Shown here one piece after another: positions 25,228 through 39,100 of a DNA stretch of 64,000 bases (position 1 is the first letter of the stretch; each line of letters starts with the position of its first letter). The translations under genes and the position numbers were made by a program. This stretch comes from Ignelater luminosus (lineage: Eukaryota; Arthropoda; Insecta; Coleoptera; Elateridae). The notes below the pieces were generated by a model. The model saw only the letters and a list, made by a program, of their open reading frames with translations. It had not been told where the DNA came from and made no database searches. The DNA lies in contig VTPC01000802.1 of assembly GCA_011009095.1 (NCBI GenBank), positions 141,193 to 205,192 of the forward strand, in the 5' to 3' direction.

Positions 25228-26288
25228 CCGGGTGACCAAGGTCACAGGTGCCGACTTATAATTTTTCTTATTTAGAAAAGAATTTTAGTGGAGTTATATA
25301 AACAAAATAGTTAATAAATGCACGTTTTTGTGGTGTGAAACGGTTGAGTATATGTAACTTGCGTTTTCAACTTTGCAACTGTACGTAGGACACTCGGTAT
25401 ATTTCTACATATACATGGTGTTTACTTCAAGTATGTGGAAACTTTAGAAGGCGATAAAACATCAAAGAATAGGTGTACTTTGCTTGATAAATTTATATCG
25501 AAAAACGCTTAGTCTTTGAGATACAGGGTGTTAAAGTAAGCACGCTCCTTCCAAATCTGCGCCCCTGATAAAGTTATGAATTAAGTATAACAACATAGTG
25601 GACATCTCATAAGCCACGTAAAAAATTATAGCTTAATATCTCAGCTTTCAGGATTATTCGAAAAACACAAGATCTCTACATTAAACAATATGTTTAAGGA
25701 ATGTAAAAGAATATTTAAATTATTCGAAAACACTGTTATTTACGCAGAAAACACTAAAGTAACTTTGTTTGCTAAAACGAGTGTAGAATACAAAAACATT
25801 ACAATTAGTCCGTTTTTCAGTGGCGCAATATCTTTTTTTGCGGGAGTGACTGCTCCTCCCTACTTTTTCGTCCTATAAAAGCCCTAGAAGGGTGGATTTC
25901 TCATTGTAGAAACCATAAAAAAATCCAACTTAATAGTCTGTCTTTGAAATAGCAAAGTAACAAAAAAATTTTTGTAGAACTTTAACATCCTATATCTCGA
26001 AGACTAAGCGTTTTGGATATAACTTTATTACGTAAAGTACTTATTTTTTGGTGTCCTATCATCTCTTAAATTTCTGGCGAACTTAAAATAAACACCCTGT
26101 ATAGAAATATACCGAGTGTCCCACGTAAAATTAGAAGTTGAATACGGAAGTGATATTCAAGCATTTAACATCTCAAAAACTGGTATTTATTAATTATTAT
26201 ACTGTACATATTATATTTCAAATTTCACTAAAATTCATTCATAAATAAAGAAAATTGTAAGTCCATACTTATGACCTTGATCACCCGG
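25228..26288. mobile_element. Foldback element with ~310-bp inverted arms
   Basis: The left arm 25228-25537 begins CCGGGTGACCAAGGTCA. The right arm 25978-26288 is its reverse complement and ends TGACCTTGATCACCCGG. Along the arms, ordered matching words include GGACACTCGGTATATTTCTA, then GGTGTTTA, AAACGCTTAGTCTT and GAGATA(CA)GG(G/A)TGTTAAAGT. Identity is roughly 70-80% by eye, so the copy is old. The spacer of about 440 bases has no transposase. Inside each arm lies a second terminus-like word (ACAGGGTGTTTA, CACTCGGTATA), which suggests nesting of elements. Superfamily not determined; no clear target duplication seen. Confidence 0.75.
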
Positions 26289-26589
26289 CATGCTGATTCC
26301 CAGAAGCATGGTATAATCTGCATTCCCTCTAACGACAATGTTAAACGGTTATCCTTAGAAGAGCACTGAAGTTAAGAAATTCTATTGACCAGTCTGAAAA
26401 TAGCTTTATGTTTTAGAAGTGTTTTCGTAAAAAAGCAGTCAACATCAGGACCAGTTTCAGAACTTGATGTGTTTTGAGATAATAACTTAAATAATCCAGG
26501 GACAAAAAGTAAATTTTGTCTATGAACTAATTTTCATGACCTCATGACGGTGCACTTAATGTCTAAAGCCGTTTTGAAAAACCTCCCTT

Positions 26590-26830
26590 CAAGATTAACA
26601 GACCGTTTGATAACCTGTTAATGTTTGTTAAGAAAACATGCTCTAATTCCTTTTGGGTATTGTTGGGTTGTTTTTGTACTGGATGGTAGTGAAAATCGAC
26701 ACCTGGATACCTAATGGTATACCGTATGCTCAAGGCTGCCGTCGGATAGTCGAGCGACAAGCACATCAAAAAATGGAAAAAAGCCGTTACTTTCAATTTT
26801 TATAGTAGATGGCTGTTTAGATGACGAACT
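26590..26830 (-). pseudogene. Penelope-like reverse transcriptase relic
   Basis: Reading the minus strand across frames gives PTIKIESNGFFPFFDVLVAR, then LSDGSLEHTVYH, and after a frameshift HPGVDFHYHPVQKQ. This is the C-terminal reverse-transcriptase block of Penelope-like elements (family pattern ...IxFTMExE...LPFLDVLVxRxxDGSLxHxVYRKxTHTxxYLxxxSxHxxxQK). A frameshift and a stop interrupt it. No GIY-YIG endonuclease was recognised downstream. Frames at 27118-27300 and 27491-27727 on the same strand may be further pieces but could not be matched. Confidence 0.6.
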
Positions 26831-29800
26831 GCGACAGCCAGGACCAGTCTCAGACGTTAAGCCAACGAAGCGACCGCCTCAGGGCGCGCAAATATCGGTA
26901 AAAATTCATATCCGAAAGACAAGTGCAATAAATAGTTTCAGAGGGCACCGGACAAGGTCCCATCCAACATCTCAACATTTGAAAAAACATCTCAATCGGA
27001 AAAAATACAAATATCGGCGATATTGCAAGTATATAGTTGTAATATTCCGGAAAATAAATTTTCTTTCACTTCACTTCTGAAGGATGTAATTGGGTTTAGA
27101 GCAGTATGACGTCGTAATTATGTGATTAATTGGACGTGTTTGGTCAGCGAAGTAACCTCCCATTGAATCTTGGATGGTAAAGTGAGAGAGATCATCTTAC
27201 ATTGTGCAAAAGTGCAAATGGAGTTTGATAATTTTGTAACGCAGTTTTTTTCGTTCTTGAATATGTTGACAAATAGAGGTATCAATTCCACTGCATTCAC
27301 GATGTCTTCTACAAAAACTTTCTAAGGTGCCTTCGCCACAACAAAAAGTTTAAGCCTCTTTTTTATATAGGAAATCAAATTAAAGAAAGATTGCATCAAT
27401 AAATATGGTTTCGTGTACTAATTAAACTATTAATTTGATGACTCGACAATTTCATTTTGTAATCAGTTCGACTGTAATAAAACTACGCAATTAGAGAAAA
27501 CGTCTGGTTGATAAATATGGAGATGCTCTGCAAAAATATTCTTGATCTACCAGAAGTAGGTAAACAGTTTTCTCAACTTCCCAAACTGTTTGCAAGATGT
27601 TGTTCTGTTCTACTCGCTTATTGGTCATGACCAAGACGATTTCCTCTATATTCAGCATGTGTTCTATTACGGTCAAAAATTGAAGTTCCGTGAACGCTTC
27701 AAAAGTTCTGCGTGAGGTAACTTCCAAAAGCGATGGTTTTTCCTGCGAGTGTTATTCATACATCCAATCATACCAGGTCAAACATCACAAACCGCACTTT
27801 TAGGCAGTCATCAACAATCTACAGTCCCTGATTAATTTCTCAACAAAGATGATTTAGATTTTTTTAATTCTTGCTTTTGTTTACCATTATAAAGATCTGA
27901 GTGGGTCCACTAGGTTTATACGATTTTGCTGTTATTAGACAAGATAATCAATCATGTCGCGTCAGTTGCAATGCAGATATACAGAATAAGAAAAATGATT
28001 ATTATGGAATGCGAAACACTTTCTAATTCAGAAGTGTGATTGAAGTGCACCAAAAAAGTTAAATAGCCAGTCCATTTTTAAGCGGAAATTACCACCAGAC
28101 AGAAATAACTACGAGATATCTTTAAACTGCGCTAATAGAATCCACTTGAATTATCTTATGTAATTGTTTTAATGAAACAAGTCTCTTATTTATCGTACTC
28201 TTCTAGAATGTAATTCGCCTGTAAATATGTAAAGGCAATTACAATGTTTAGAAAGAAAAATCACAACCCCATGAACGTCGTTACTATTAACAAACAGTAT
28301 TATAGTACGTTACTTATTATTTAATCATTTTTGTATTTCTGCGACGTATATTAAATGAAATTGATAAAAACAAAGAAAGTGGTTCTAACTTAAAGTAAAA
28401 ATGCAAATAAAAAACTACATAAAAGTTGACTACAATAAAAATTAAAAAAAGGAGGAATAAATAATAAAACAAAACTATTATTAGAACTTTTACAATTTTC
28501 TCTTCCAAATAAGAATATTTGGTCATCATCACTGTAACTTTCTCTACTATAGATCTATCAATCCTTTTTTTGCCTGACCTAGTAATTTACAATTCAATTA
28601 ATAAAAAATAAATTCGTGGGATGTTTGTAATGTTTATTTTTATACTTTATCGCACACACTATATTATCAACTCTATCAACACATTTTTATTATCATTTAT
28701 CAGTTTTAAGGTGAAAAAGGGTCAAGTTTCAAAACTGATATCCCCGTAGTTATTTATACAATAATGTTTATTTATTTTTCGGCAACAGTGTCTGGTATTT
28801 AAAAAATTGCAACAAATATAAGTCGTAGAGATAAGATGATAAGTAATACAAAAATAAAAACCTTTGCATTAAAAACAAACGCAAAAACAATTAAATGCAA
28901 ATTTAATAAAGAAAGAAGCATTATTTGATTAAGTCATATATAAAATTAGAGGTTATAATGAACATTCTTGCATGTGGTAAACAAAAATATTAATTCTCAA
29001 TAGTATAATACTTTGTTTTACTTATTTCTTCAATTAATTATCTCTAGATGGTGTTAAAAATAATTAAAAATGAGAGAGCAAGAAAAACGAATCTTTTGTA
29101 AGCGATAACTTGAAGCAACAAAATGTAGGAAATATTTGGATTTTGTTTAAATTAAAGAAAAGCGCAAACTTAAGATTATCAATACATAATTTAGTATAGG
29201 CCAAAGATGAATTTTAAGAGAGAGGTAGCAAGAGAAACAAGTAATGATGAACTCCACTAGCACATGGTACAGGGTGAACTAAATATGATGAGATTCCAGG
29301 GTATCTCTCTTACCATCAAATGTGGGAAAAACCAGCTTTCATAACCCAAATAAAATACAGAAAAGTACTTTTGTCGAAAATAATTACTTTATATATCTGT
29401 GTTATTTGAAAATATATAGAATAAAAATTTAAAAATTTAAGATTTAAAAACAGATTCAACTTTTTTTGTGTTATGAGAACCAAGTAAGCCATGACATGGT
29501 AGAAAAACTGATTACAGAATGTATGGTTTACCATATTTATGTTTCCAAATAAAGTTATTTCAATTTTGATAAAATTGCCAATGATGGCCCGAACTAGATA
29601 TCACTGTTAGTTTGCAAAAAGTCAGAAAACAAATTGCCGTTACTAAGATATTAGAAAGAAAGGTGTCTACTATTTGTGACCAAGACAGTTTATTATTAAT
29701 TACACAGTGCCTCAAAATGAAGTATGAACGACTGAACGTTCTAAAATAGAATCTCCCAAGGAAACTCGGTAATATCTGATCAAACTGGTCTACTCCTCCA

Positions 29801-30753
29801 GGAATTCCGCTAGGTCAGCCCAAATACGCGTTTTTATATTCACTTTCCGGATTTCAAAAATGATCCCACTGTACATTATAATAGCAGCGAAAACAGTTGC
29901 CTGTGACCATGTGTTCAGCATTGATGAACCAAAGATATTGAAATGGCACCAAAAGGATTTGTTCTAGTTAGAAATATGTCTACAGAATCAGACTTCGCCT
30001 CTAGAGGTCACGGAAGACTGGTCCAAATTCAATTGTAAAAATATTTTACTCGATAGTAGAAAGAAATAAGAAAGTTCTATTTGCGGATTTGTAAACAGAA
30101 AATCGTCATGTTTTTTCCATGCAAAAGTTTTCTGATGAAAAACAAAAGGCGGTTACCCATTCTGGCTATTTTGAAAAAAAAATGCCAAAAAATACCCAAC
30201 ATTTATCGATCGCAACGAAATTCTTTAAACAAGGTTGGTGTAAGTACAGTTCTATCCTCTATATTTCTTTGCCCTTTTCCTCGGTATTTAGAAAGAGATG
30301 TGTTTTCCGGCATATCTCCAGAATAAAATAAACCGAGTTCGGACAACCTCCAATTGTGTTTTTTCAGAAAACCAAATTTCAACCACATTCGAACCATCGT
30401 AGTTGAACGTAATTGGGGTTTTTTTGGAAAGTTTCTTCCATCAGATACTTTGATGTATCAGCTAGAAAAAAAAGCTTCGTCAAATGTAACCCTAAAACGG
30501 CCTATTTGATTTTCAAATTTCTAATAAATCGTAGAAACTCGACCGTTTTAACAAAGGCCGCGGAACATTTTTTCGAGAGAGGTTGCGAAATTTGATTGAC
30601 CGGAGTACAAAAAGGAGGGGGGTGGTTTTGGGTAAAGAAAATGCATAATTAGGTGATAAACATTATATTAATCACATAATATGTATTGAACTATTAGTAT
30701 AACTATTGTATAAAATATTTAAATCTGTGTAAATTAAAGAAGAAAATGTTATT

Positions 30754-32680
30754 CTATTGCTCAAAAACTTTCATTCGCTCTACAGTTTGGATGATGAATA
30801 TCTTCATCACGTTATTTAAATCAATATCCGATGATCTTTTCTTATGAATGTGCAGAAAAACTAAATGAAACAGTCGTTTTTGCGTCATTAAAGTATGATT
30901 CCAAAACAAAATTCGTCGAACTGCGCTGAATGATCTTTCAGCTGAAGCTTCTGAAGCTGTAATTGTTAACAATAATATAATTAAAGTTTCTACGTCCTTG
31001 AAAAGTCTTCGAACCTCTTCAGGCTGACGAGATACCACTGTGGCAATATTAAAGACATTATTTCAGCAATCGTCGTCTTTGAAAATGGAAGGTAACGTCA
31101 TCAACTGAGCATGAAGTCTTTCAACATTGAAATCTGTATAGTGAATGCCAAGAAAATCTTTCAACTTCGTCAAATCCAACATATCTGCATTTGCTGCGCT
31201 CAGAAGAAGTGATTCTAATTTGATAATTTTGTCTATTTTCACAATTAAGCGATCGAGCACAACAAAAAAATCTTTTTTAAGTTTCATATCAGCGGTTAGT
31301 TGAACAGGATCACTTGGGGTTGCAGTTTGTTCAAGACGGATTGGAAGTTTTCAAATGCGAGTTTCTCGTGGTTCATCAAGTTTTACCGATTTACTTAAAT
31401 CCTGCGCTTCTTTTAATAATTTAGCAAAAGTTACATCATTTTATCTCCAATTCTACAACGTGTTCTTCAGTGTAAGTATTGCCTCCCAAGCTCCGGTGAC
31501 GGTGAAGTTATGATTCTGAAACGATTTGGCTAAAATTTCTACCAAAAAAAGTTGAGAGATTTTTAACATGACCTTTTGTATCTCTTGGATTATTCGGATT
31601 GCTTATAATTTCATCTAGTCATTTGAATCCTAGAATAATTGTCTATGAATCGAGTCATGGAGTTTACTCTGACACACCAACGAGTTGGACAAAGCTTTAA
31701 TAAGTTAGTCACAAATAAGTCTGCATCATCTACCTCGTCAGGTCTTGGTACCATATTTTTGCATGCTTAGTTTCTTTTTGCGGATTCAAAAATGACATTG
31801 GAAATAAGTCTCACGGTCACAAGTTGTTCACTAATAGGAGGGCAATGTTTGGTAATGTCCTGTAAGGCAAGATCGATTGCACGATCCGAGCAGTAGAAAT
31901 ATATTGATTTTGGCTGTTCTTGTGTGTTTCTTTGTTGTACACCGAAAATGTGACCAGACATGTTAGCAGCTCCATCAAAGCAGTGCGCTTTAAGATTAGA
32001 TATGTCAAGACCAAGTCTCAATAAAAAGGGTTTCCGCTCGAGTGCCAGGAGGATTGTTGAGTCCGATGAAATGTTCTTTAATATTTAAATTTTCTGTATC
32101 CACAAAACGAATATATAAGCTAAATTTCTCATTACCAGCGCCGTCTGTACTACCATCTGCTATAACTCCAAAAAAGGACTATTGTTTATTTCTGCTATCA
32201 TGTCTTTTTGAAAAGTATGAGCCATTACTACAAGGATTTCCTTTTGCACATCGTGACTCAACCATTTGCTTTTTTTTAAATCCAAATATTTACTGTAGGT
32301 ACATCTGAACCTCGTTCTTTAATTAAATCAATCAAATTTCCTTCATTGCTTTTGTGCCCTTGCAAAGCTTGACCTGATGCTGCCAAATATCTTATAGAAC
32401 TCACTATAATATGCAAAAATTGGCGAGCTTCTATTTGATCTTTTTGCTGGCCCCAGAAAGCATTAACAGTGTTTGTGATCCATTTTTTTAGTTTGTAAAT
32501 AATTTGACGCTTTTCTATGGTAATCGCTCTTCTCATGTGCTTTGAACTTTGATGAAGCATTAGTTCAGTTGTGGAAACCAACAGTTAAAAAAGCCATTTC
32601 AGTTTTGCAGTTGCTAGTTTGAGTTTCATTGAAAGAAGTAGCACAAGTGAAGCAGAGAACAACATCTTGACAAACAACAT
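30754..32680 (-). pseudogene. hAT transposase, ZMYM1-like, disrupted
   Basis: Minus-strand pieces in correct protein order. About 32680-32520: TTF-type zinc-finger remnant (CFTCATSFNETQ...CKTEMAF, then SKHMRRAITIEK). 32276-32581: KDQIEARQFLHIIVSSIRYL and GHKSNEGNLI. About 32000-32165: VIADGSTDGAGNEKFSLYIR, holding the first catalytic Asp of the RNase-H-like fold, then NLNIKEHFIGLNNPPGTRAE. 31767-32021: LDISNLKAHCFDGAANMSGH. 31063-31287: linker. 30754-31038: C-terminal hAT dimerisation motif ASEASAERSFSAVRRI. Several frameshifts and stops break the frame. The complete domain order and good motif preservation indicate a nearly full-length but dead transposase of the ZMYM1-like hAT group. Clear 8-bp flanking duplications were not found. 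Confidence 0.88.
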
Positions 32681-32992
32681 AATTGAGCCAACAGTATATA
32701 CAGAAACTGTATTACAGATCACTTCAAAACAACCAGAATTACAATCTTGAATCTATTTAACTGCCTATGACATAGCGCCATATTACTTGATCACGCGCAT
32801 TTTATTTCAAAAATTTTCGTGCTTTGAATATTATACATAGAAACTATTCGTATAAAATGTTAAAAATTAAATGACATAATGAATAAAAATCATATTTGTT
32901 AGTTTGTTGTGATAGCCTCGGTTTGGGTTTCGCATGCTGGATTCCTACTCGTGTTTTTGTTAGGTATTTTATTTTATCTTTTTTTTATGTTC

Positions 32993-33050
32993 TGAACAGG
33001 GGTTGCGGTGCAACCCTCAAAAATGAACAGGGGTTGCAGTCGCAACCCCC
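32993..33050 (+). repeat. Double hairpin, tandem 31-bp repeat; possible hAT 5' end
   Basis: TGAACAGGGGTTGC occurs at 32993 and again at 33024. Each copy begins a hairpin: GGGTTGC-GGT-GCAACCC (33000-33016) and GGGGTTGC-AGTC-GCAACCCC (33030-33049). It lies about 300 bases 5' of the hAT transposase start. The CAGGGGTTGC ends look like a hAT terminus, so it may be the element's 5' end. No matching 3' terminus was confirmed. Confidence 0.6.
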
Positions 33051-34895
33051 ACTTTTACGGCCTTTGCGTTTTAAAACAATTGAAGGTAACATGGTGTCTA
33101 CTAATAACACTTTATGCATTGAACACGAATTTGAAGAAAACGATTAAAGATATGGTGTAACTCACATTATGAATTTTGAACTCAAAGAAAACGCTCGTTT
33201 GATCGATCCTTGGAGAGACTATTTCGGTCATATATTATCGATCTCTATTAAGAAATTTAATTTCAAAATTGCACTATTAATTTGGTTATGTGGGACACCC
33301 TACGTTATGAAATACCATCAACATTTCCGCTTTCTTTAAATTACTATTAATAGACTAAAGAATCCAAGAATACTACATCGGATAGCTCAACCCACCTGAA
33401 CTATCGTTTTTAGATAGTTCGTCACATTGTCATGGGTAATCCAACTGTTTAAAAAATTGCCTACTAAAAATTCTAAATCAATTCGATAATTAAAAAAAAA
33501 ACAGATACCGGGATGTGGAAATGTGGACATACTGTACATACAAAAGATGACTGAAATACAGTATTACATTTAAACCGGTTTTTAAATAAAACTCTTTTTG
33601 TTTCAACGTAGTATATATGAATGATTTTTAAATTTCATCTTAATCCAAGTTGTGTAATTTGCGTTAATTGATTATGGTAGATCTTCTAAGGTGTCAGTAA
33701 AATATAATTTACACTACTTTTTTGGTCGTCCTTTTTTTGTTGGAAAACTTTTTTCATTTTATTTGTTAACTCTCCGACGTTTTTACCATGTAAAGAAATT
33801 TCAGGATTTCTGCGTTGCTGAACACCCTGTAGAAATGAATCTAAAAGCTATTTAATGTGCGAAGTCAGAATAGAAAAAATTGCACATTAACTCGTGATTG
33901 CCGTACAAGAACACATCTGTTAATTTACTATTCCACGCACAAGTGTCATGAGCGCGTTTCTCAATATCAAGGACAACGAACACCGGAATAGTTCGTGTTG
34001 TACAAAATAAAATTAATTATGTTTATCATTATAGTAACACATTAGGAATATAAAATGTCAGATTTGAATTACCTTTGATGTTTCTGCATCAACAAAACCA
34101 ATGATTTAAATATTTTTTCCATAATTTCCAAAAATAACATTTTATTAGAATTTACCGTTTCAATAATCACCTGCTGTCTACAACCTATTTTTGTTCTTTT
34201 ATTCATTTTTTTTTGCTTTTAATAAAATTCATCACAGAATTGACTTTACTATTATAGAACACCTAAAGCAATTAATTTAGAAATGAGGTTAAGTTTACAA
34301 AATAACATTTTTCTTTTTATTAAAATTCCATATTTGGATTACCTATAAAAATCATAATGGCCGCCACACTGTACGATATACAAACAAAAAAATAATGTAA
34401 ACAGCAATGGAAAATTAGGTAATTGTTAGCTTAAATTCGAGGTCGCACCGTCATTAAATAAAGTGGTACTACCAAGAAAACCGTTCAACTAATTTCGTTT
34501 AAATTTAAATTAACACTCATATTGTCTACCTTTCTTTAAATTTCTTTCTCTTATAGTTTCCAAGGCATATAGATAGTATTCTAACTAATTTTTAAATATC
34601 TCTTGTCAAAGAAAGCATTTGACAGGAATGTTCTTTCGGTAAATAAATAATAACCTCACAAAAGTATAAAAAATATTTTTTTTATTATGGTACCAAGTAG
34701 TGACCCACGACCTTGGCTATCACGGTTACGTAACTAACCTATCCTATTCTCTTCTCTCGTCTCGTCACGCTTGTTGGTAAATACTGGGCACGACCACCAC
34801 AACTTTTAAGTTACACGATACCCGGAGACATCACCGTAGACTGACATTATACTAACTTGAAAGACGAAACTAATGCTATCTTTGTAATTCTGCCC

Positions 34896-34917
34896 CACAC
34901 ACACACACACACACACA
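34896..34917 (+). repeat. (CA)11 microsatellite
   Basis: Eleven uninterrupted CA units. Confidence 0.95.
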
Positions 34918-35647
34918 AAAGTAAATGGAAGATTTCACGAAAACCAATGTACTGTATTAGATGAAACTTTTAGTTTACTTAAGTTTGTTTGCACACCCTC
35001 GTTTATTTGTGAATCACTGGATATTGCCAAACGGTAGTAATGTATAACTTCAATATTAGAAAATATAAAATTCTAAACCAACGATATTATTGACCAACAT
35101 TCCTATCACAACCGGTTTAATTTAAACTTGATCTTCAGTTTGAAATAATCTTGACGTTGACTAATTGATTGATTCATTGAATTTTCTAAATTAAACTTCC
35201 TACAGAATTTGCAATGAAGATAACGACAAATTGCATTTAAACATCTTTATCGTACTACACATCAAGGAAATAAAATATAGCAACCAAGTTGCACAAGCTT
35301 AAAGAGTTCTTATGACTTCTTCCAGTTTTGGCCTAATTCAAAAGTTTAGAAAGCTAAAAAAATGTCCACTATTTGCTCCAAAATGGTCTAACAAAGTTTT
35401 CGAATATCTTACTACAAAATGAAAGAGCAAAATTGCAAAAAACAGATCTTCTTTCATACAAAATTGAATACAAACATTTTTTTTAGAAATGATGCTTACC
35501 TATATGGTACAAATCACACCTTTCATGGCAAAATAGATTCGGTACTGGGAAAAAAAATGCGACTGGAGTGTGTTTTTTAGTATTGCAAATAATCTGAAAC
35601 TTTTCCAAACTAGTTAGTCAAAATACTGTGACCACTTCCTTTGCCTA

Positions 35648-36165
35648 TCCCAGGGTTGGGAAGAAGCCACTTTTTATAGTTTCGACCAGGCCAATGGTCA
35701 AACCTGGTTTAAGCCGCCCAAAAATGGTTTAAATCGACCAAAAACGGTTAAAATTGACCGAGATCTCCTTTTAACGTCTATATAATTTTCAAAGCTTTTT
35801 TAAATATAAAAGTAAAAAGTAGGTAATTAATTTTTAACATCCACGTGTCACTCTCGGATTCCATACGTTTGAACTCAGCACCCCAACCCCAAAGCGCCCC
35901 TTTTGGTTAATTTAATTCACAGTTTCAATTCAACCTGTGCTGTTGCTACATGTTCTGTATTTTGCGATTTAATGTTTAAGCCTTACAAGTAAATAAAGCA
36001 ATCTCACTTAAAACTATCTAATCTCATTCATGTATGCAGAACAGCTATGCAAATTAAAGGATTTTAGAAATTTGTGATTAATTTCGAAAAATTCTATTTT
36101 GACCATGGTGGTTTAAACCAGTTAAAATTACTGGTTAAAACCAGCTCAGTTTAAGAACAGTCGCA
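35648..36165. repeat. Repeat block with recurring TGGTTTAA/GGTTAAAA words
   Basis: Around 35690-35760 the words CCTGGTTTAA, AATGGTTTAA and ACGGTTAAAA recur with CGACC between them. Around 36105-36150 related words recur: GGTGGTTTAAACCAG and CTGGTTAAAACCAG, several self-complementary. The start CCCAGGGTTGGGAA (35650) resembles a hAT terminus. Probably an old transposon with subterminal repeats; ends not defined. Confidence 0.4.
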
Positions 36166-39100
36166 ATAAATAAATTCAATAATCAATACATAGCTCTAAT
36201 ATTTGTGGAATTCCATTCTATGAATTTACATCAAGAGCATAACCTATCAAGCAACAAGACAGCATGAAATATCTGAAATATATAGCTTGCTAATACAACA
36301 ATGGTAAATATTCCAAGATGTATATTTCTATAGGCTTTCGCTCAATTTTTCCCTAAGGGGGACTAAATGCGTATACCTACAGGTATTTAGATCATCTAGA
36401 TACCTGATTTCTTCTGATTGCATGATTTGAATCAGACGCTTGTGTGCGCTTCAAATTGTCATTCGCCATAGTTACAACCATTTTGAAGATATTTTAAAAT
36501 ACCGAATCTTACTGTTAAGTGGTTTCTAAAAACTAAAAAATTTCATTGCAAATCGCAGGAAGAATCGGCAGATGCGTTCAACACATCCGATTGAGCGATA
36601 TTTGTTGGTACTTGTTAACGGGTCTACTATTCAAGTAGCACCTGAGTGTTTCCCCGTTAGCATTTCGTTCATGCGTATTGCTTAGTCAATCAAGGACGCC
36701 ACTACAGCTTTGAGGGTTCCGTCGCCTACTTATAACTCATCACACTGATGATGTGTATCTACCAGCCCACCCACCTTAATGATGGAAAGTAATTGCCTAT
36801 TCCATGGTCGTCGTCTATGCTCCATTTTACAAAAATTGCGAAGTTGATGGTATGGTATAAAATGTGGAAAAGACGTATGCACGCATCTAAGAGCTATTCT
36901 ATAAAATTCTGAAATCAACTAACTAACTCGAATGCAACAAGGCAAAGGGCAACCATGGTATAAAAGAACGAGAATCTGTAATATGTAATATAATTTAGAA
37001 AGCGTGACTATGTAATGCCTACTCTGTATATTTATCTGGTTCACAGTTGTACTCGTTACAGAAAATTAAAAAGTGCGATGAATGCCCGTTTTTGATGTTC
37101 TGTCTGGTCAGTTAGTCTAAAACATAAGGTGTGTATCAAAGCAACTTCCATGGCTGTTCAATTTTGTACAATTTTCCGATTTAACAGATATATCATTGTT
37201 ACATCTGTTAGCTTTCTTTGAGGCATTCCTGGCAAGTTGTCAGTGGCAACTCAGATTCATTAGATGCAAAAATTAATCTTTTCACAGATATAATTTGTTT
37301 GGCATTTAATTTATCATTTCACAAGAATATCAGACACGAATTTCAAGAAAAAAAGGGCAAAACAAAAAGGAGGGCTTGGGCAAAATTGTACAAGAAACAG
37401 TGGAAGTAAATAATACAGAATATTCGCGAGAACGAGATAAATGAAAAACTGGATGTAAGAGCCAATGAAGACTACAACCCCAACAAGTCTTATACAAAAG
37501 CAAAGGAAATAATATAATGCAAATACAAAAGGGATTCTGGCAAGAGGTTAATGATGTATGCATATATAAGCCAGAAGCAAAGATGAAGCGGGAAAAACCA
37601 AAAACAATTAGAAAAATAACAATATTAAGATCAGCACAACGCAATAATCAAAAGTTTGTACCAAATAGAAGAAACGTAGATAGTTTTTTGTTAGGTTATC
37701 CTTCGATCTTCCTCCTACCATATTACTCCTGGATTTGCATGTTCATAGTAAAGAAGACTTATCAAGTCAAAAAAATTCATTTGGTCCTCCTTATTTTACA
37801 ATCCAAAGGGTTAACTCTTCTCATTCAAAAACCAAAGTATTGTTAGCAATAAATATTTACCATATTCAGATAAATACCAAAACCATCAATTAGCTGTTTT
37901 TCTAAAATTCTTGAAACAGAATTTTTTCTTCCCTTACAGTCACAAATTTGAAATAAACTAATTATAGTATGCATGCTGTTTCAAAAAAAACTTCGTTAAC
38001 CGTTTTTTAAGTGGCCAAATTATGGTTGTTACTGAAAATCGCAAGAAATTTTTTAAATTTCTAATACATACTCGTATTTGGACTATTTTCTTGAAGAGAG
38101 ATAATGCGAAACTAGAAGCAAAACTCCAGAAATCCTTAATAATCGCAATACCATTGCTCAAAATGGCGGCCAAAAACCTCGAAATTTAGAATTGGACTAG
38201 AATTTGACTGGACTAAAACCTACAGTGCCTTATCCAAGCGCCAAATTATTTCATAAGCACATCATTACATAGGCGCCAAATTACTATGGGCTTAGGGTGT
38301 CCAACTGTCCTAATCCGGTTTAGAAGAGATACTTCGAAAATCGTTCAATGCATCGACAAAGTGCGTATGCTCAATATAACAAGTATGGATATTCTCAGAA
38401 TTCCAAACTCCAAGGGTGCATTCCTTCGGTAATTCTCCGCCAACTTTTTTGGAATACCAATTCTGTGAAAGATGTTTCTCTGGTTAATTGATTACCGCGA
38501 TCAAACTCCACCAAATCGCTGAATTATGTTACTATCCTTGAAAACATATAAAACAATTTATCTATACTGATAAAGTCAATAATTGCGACGAAATATTTTA
38601 AAGAACTTTTCTGCTACAAATCAAATTCGCCTTAAGCGCAAAAAGATTGACTCCAATGCAATCGTACTCAATCGTGTATTCAAATCACAGGTGCCATGTT
38701 CAATAGTTATTGTAATTTTATTGAGTTGTTACTTCATGCTTTTGTTTTTAATTAACCGCAACTCCATAAGTTATTCGAATGGAACATAACTTTCTTTTCC
38801 CTTAGAATTACTTAAGGAATACACCACAGAAATTTGGAGAATTCTTCCTAGGACAACCCAAATTAGCAAATATTCCAAAAAAATGTAAATTTTTGCAATT
38901 TGGGTCATCTAGTGGTCTTTTCCTTTTTGGTTTGTCTTTAGTAGAAGAGATTACATACATAAATATTCTAATAACACTAACAATTGCTGCATACGTCAAA
39001 CAATGATATAAGCAAAAAGTGTACGCACAAATACAACCATTATTTATTTACATAGGTGTATAGTGTTCAACTACTGGTGCATTACTCAACAACAATTTTA

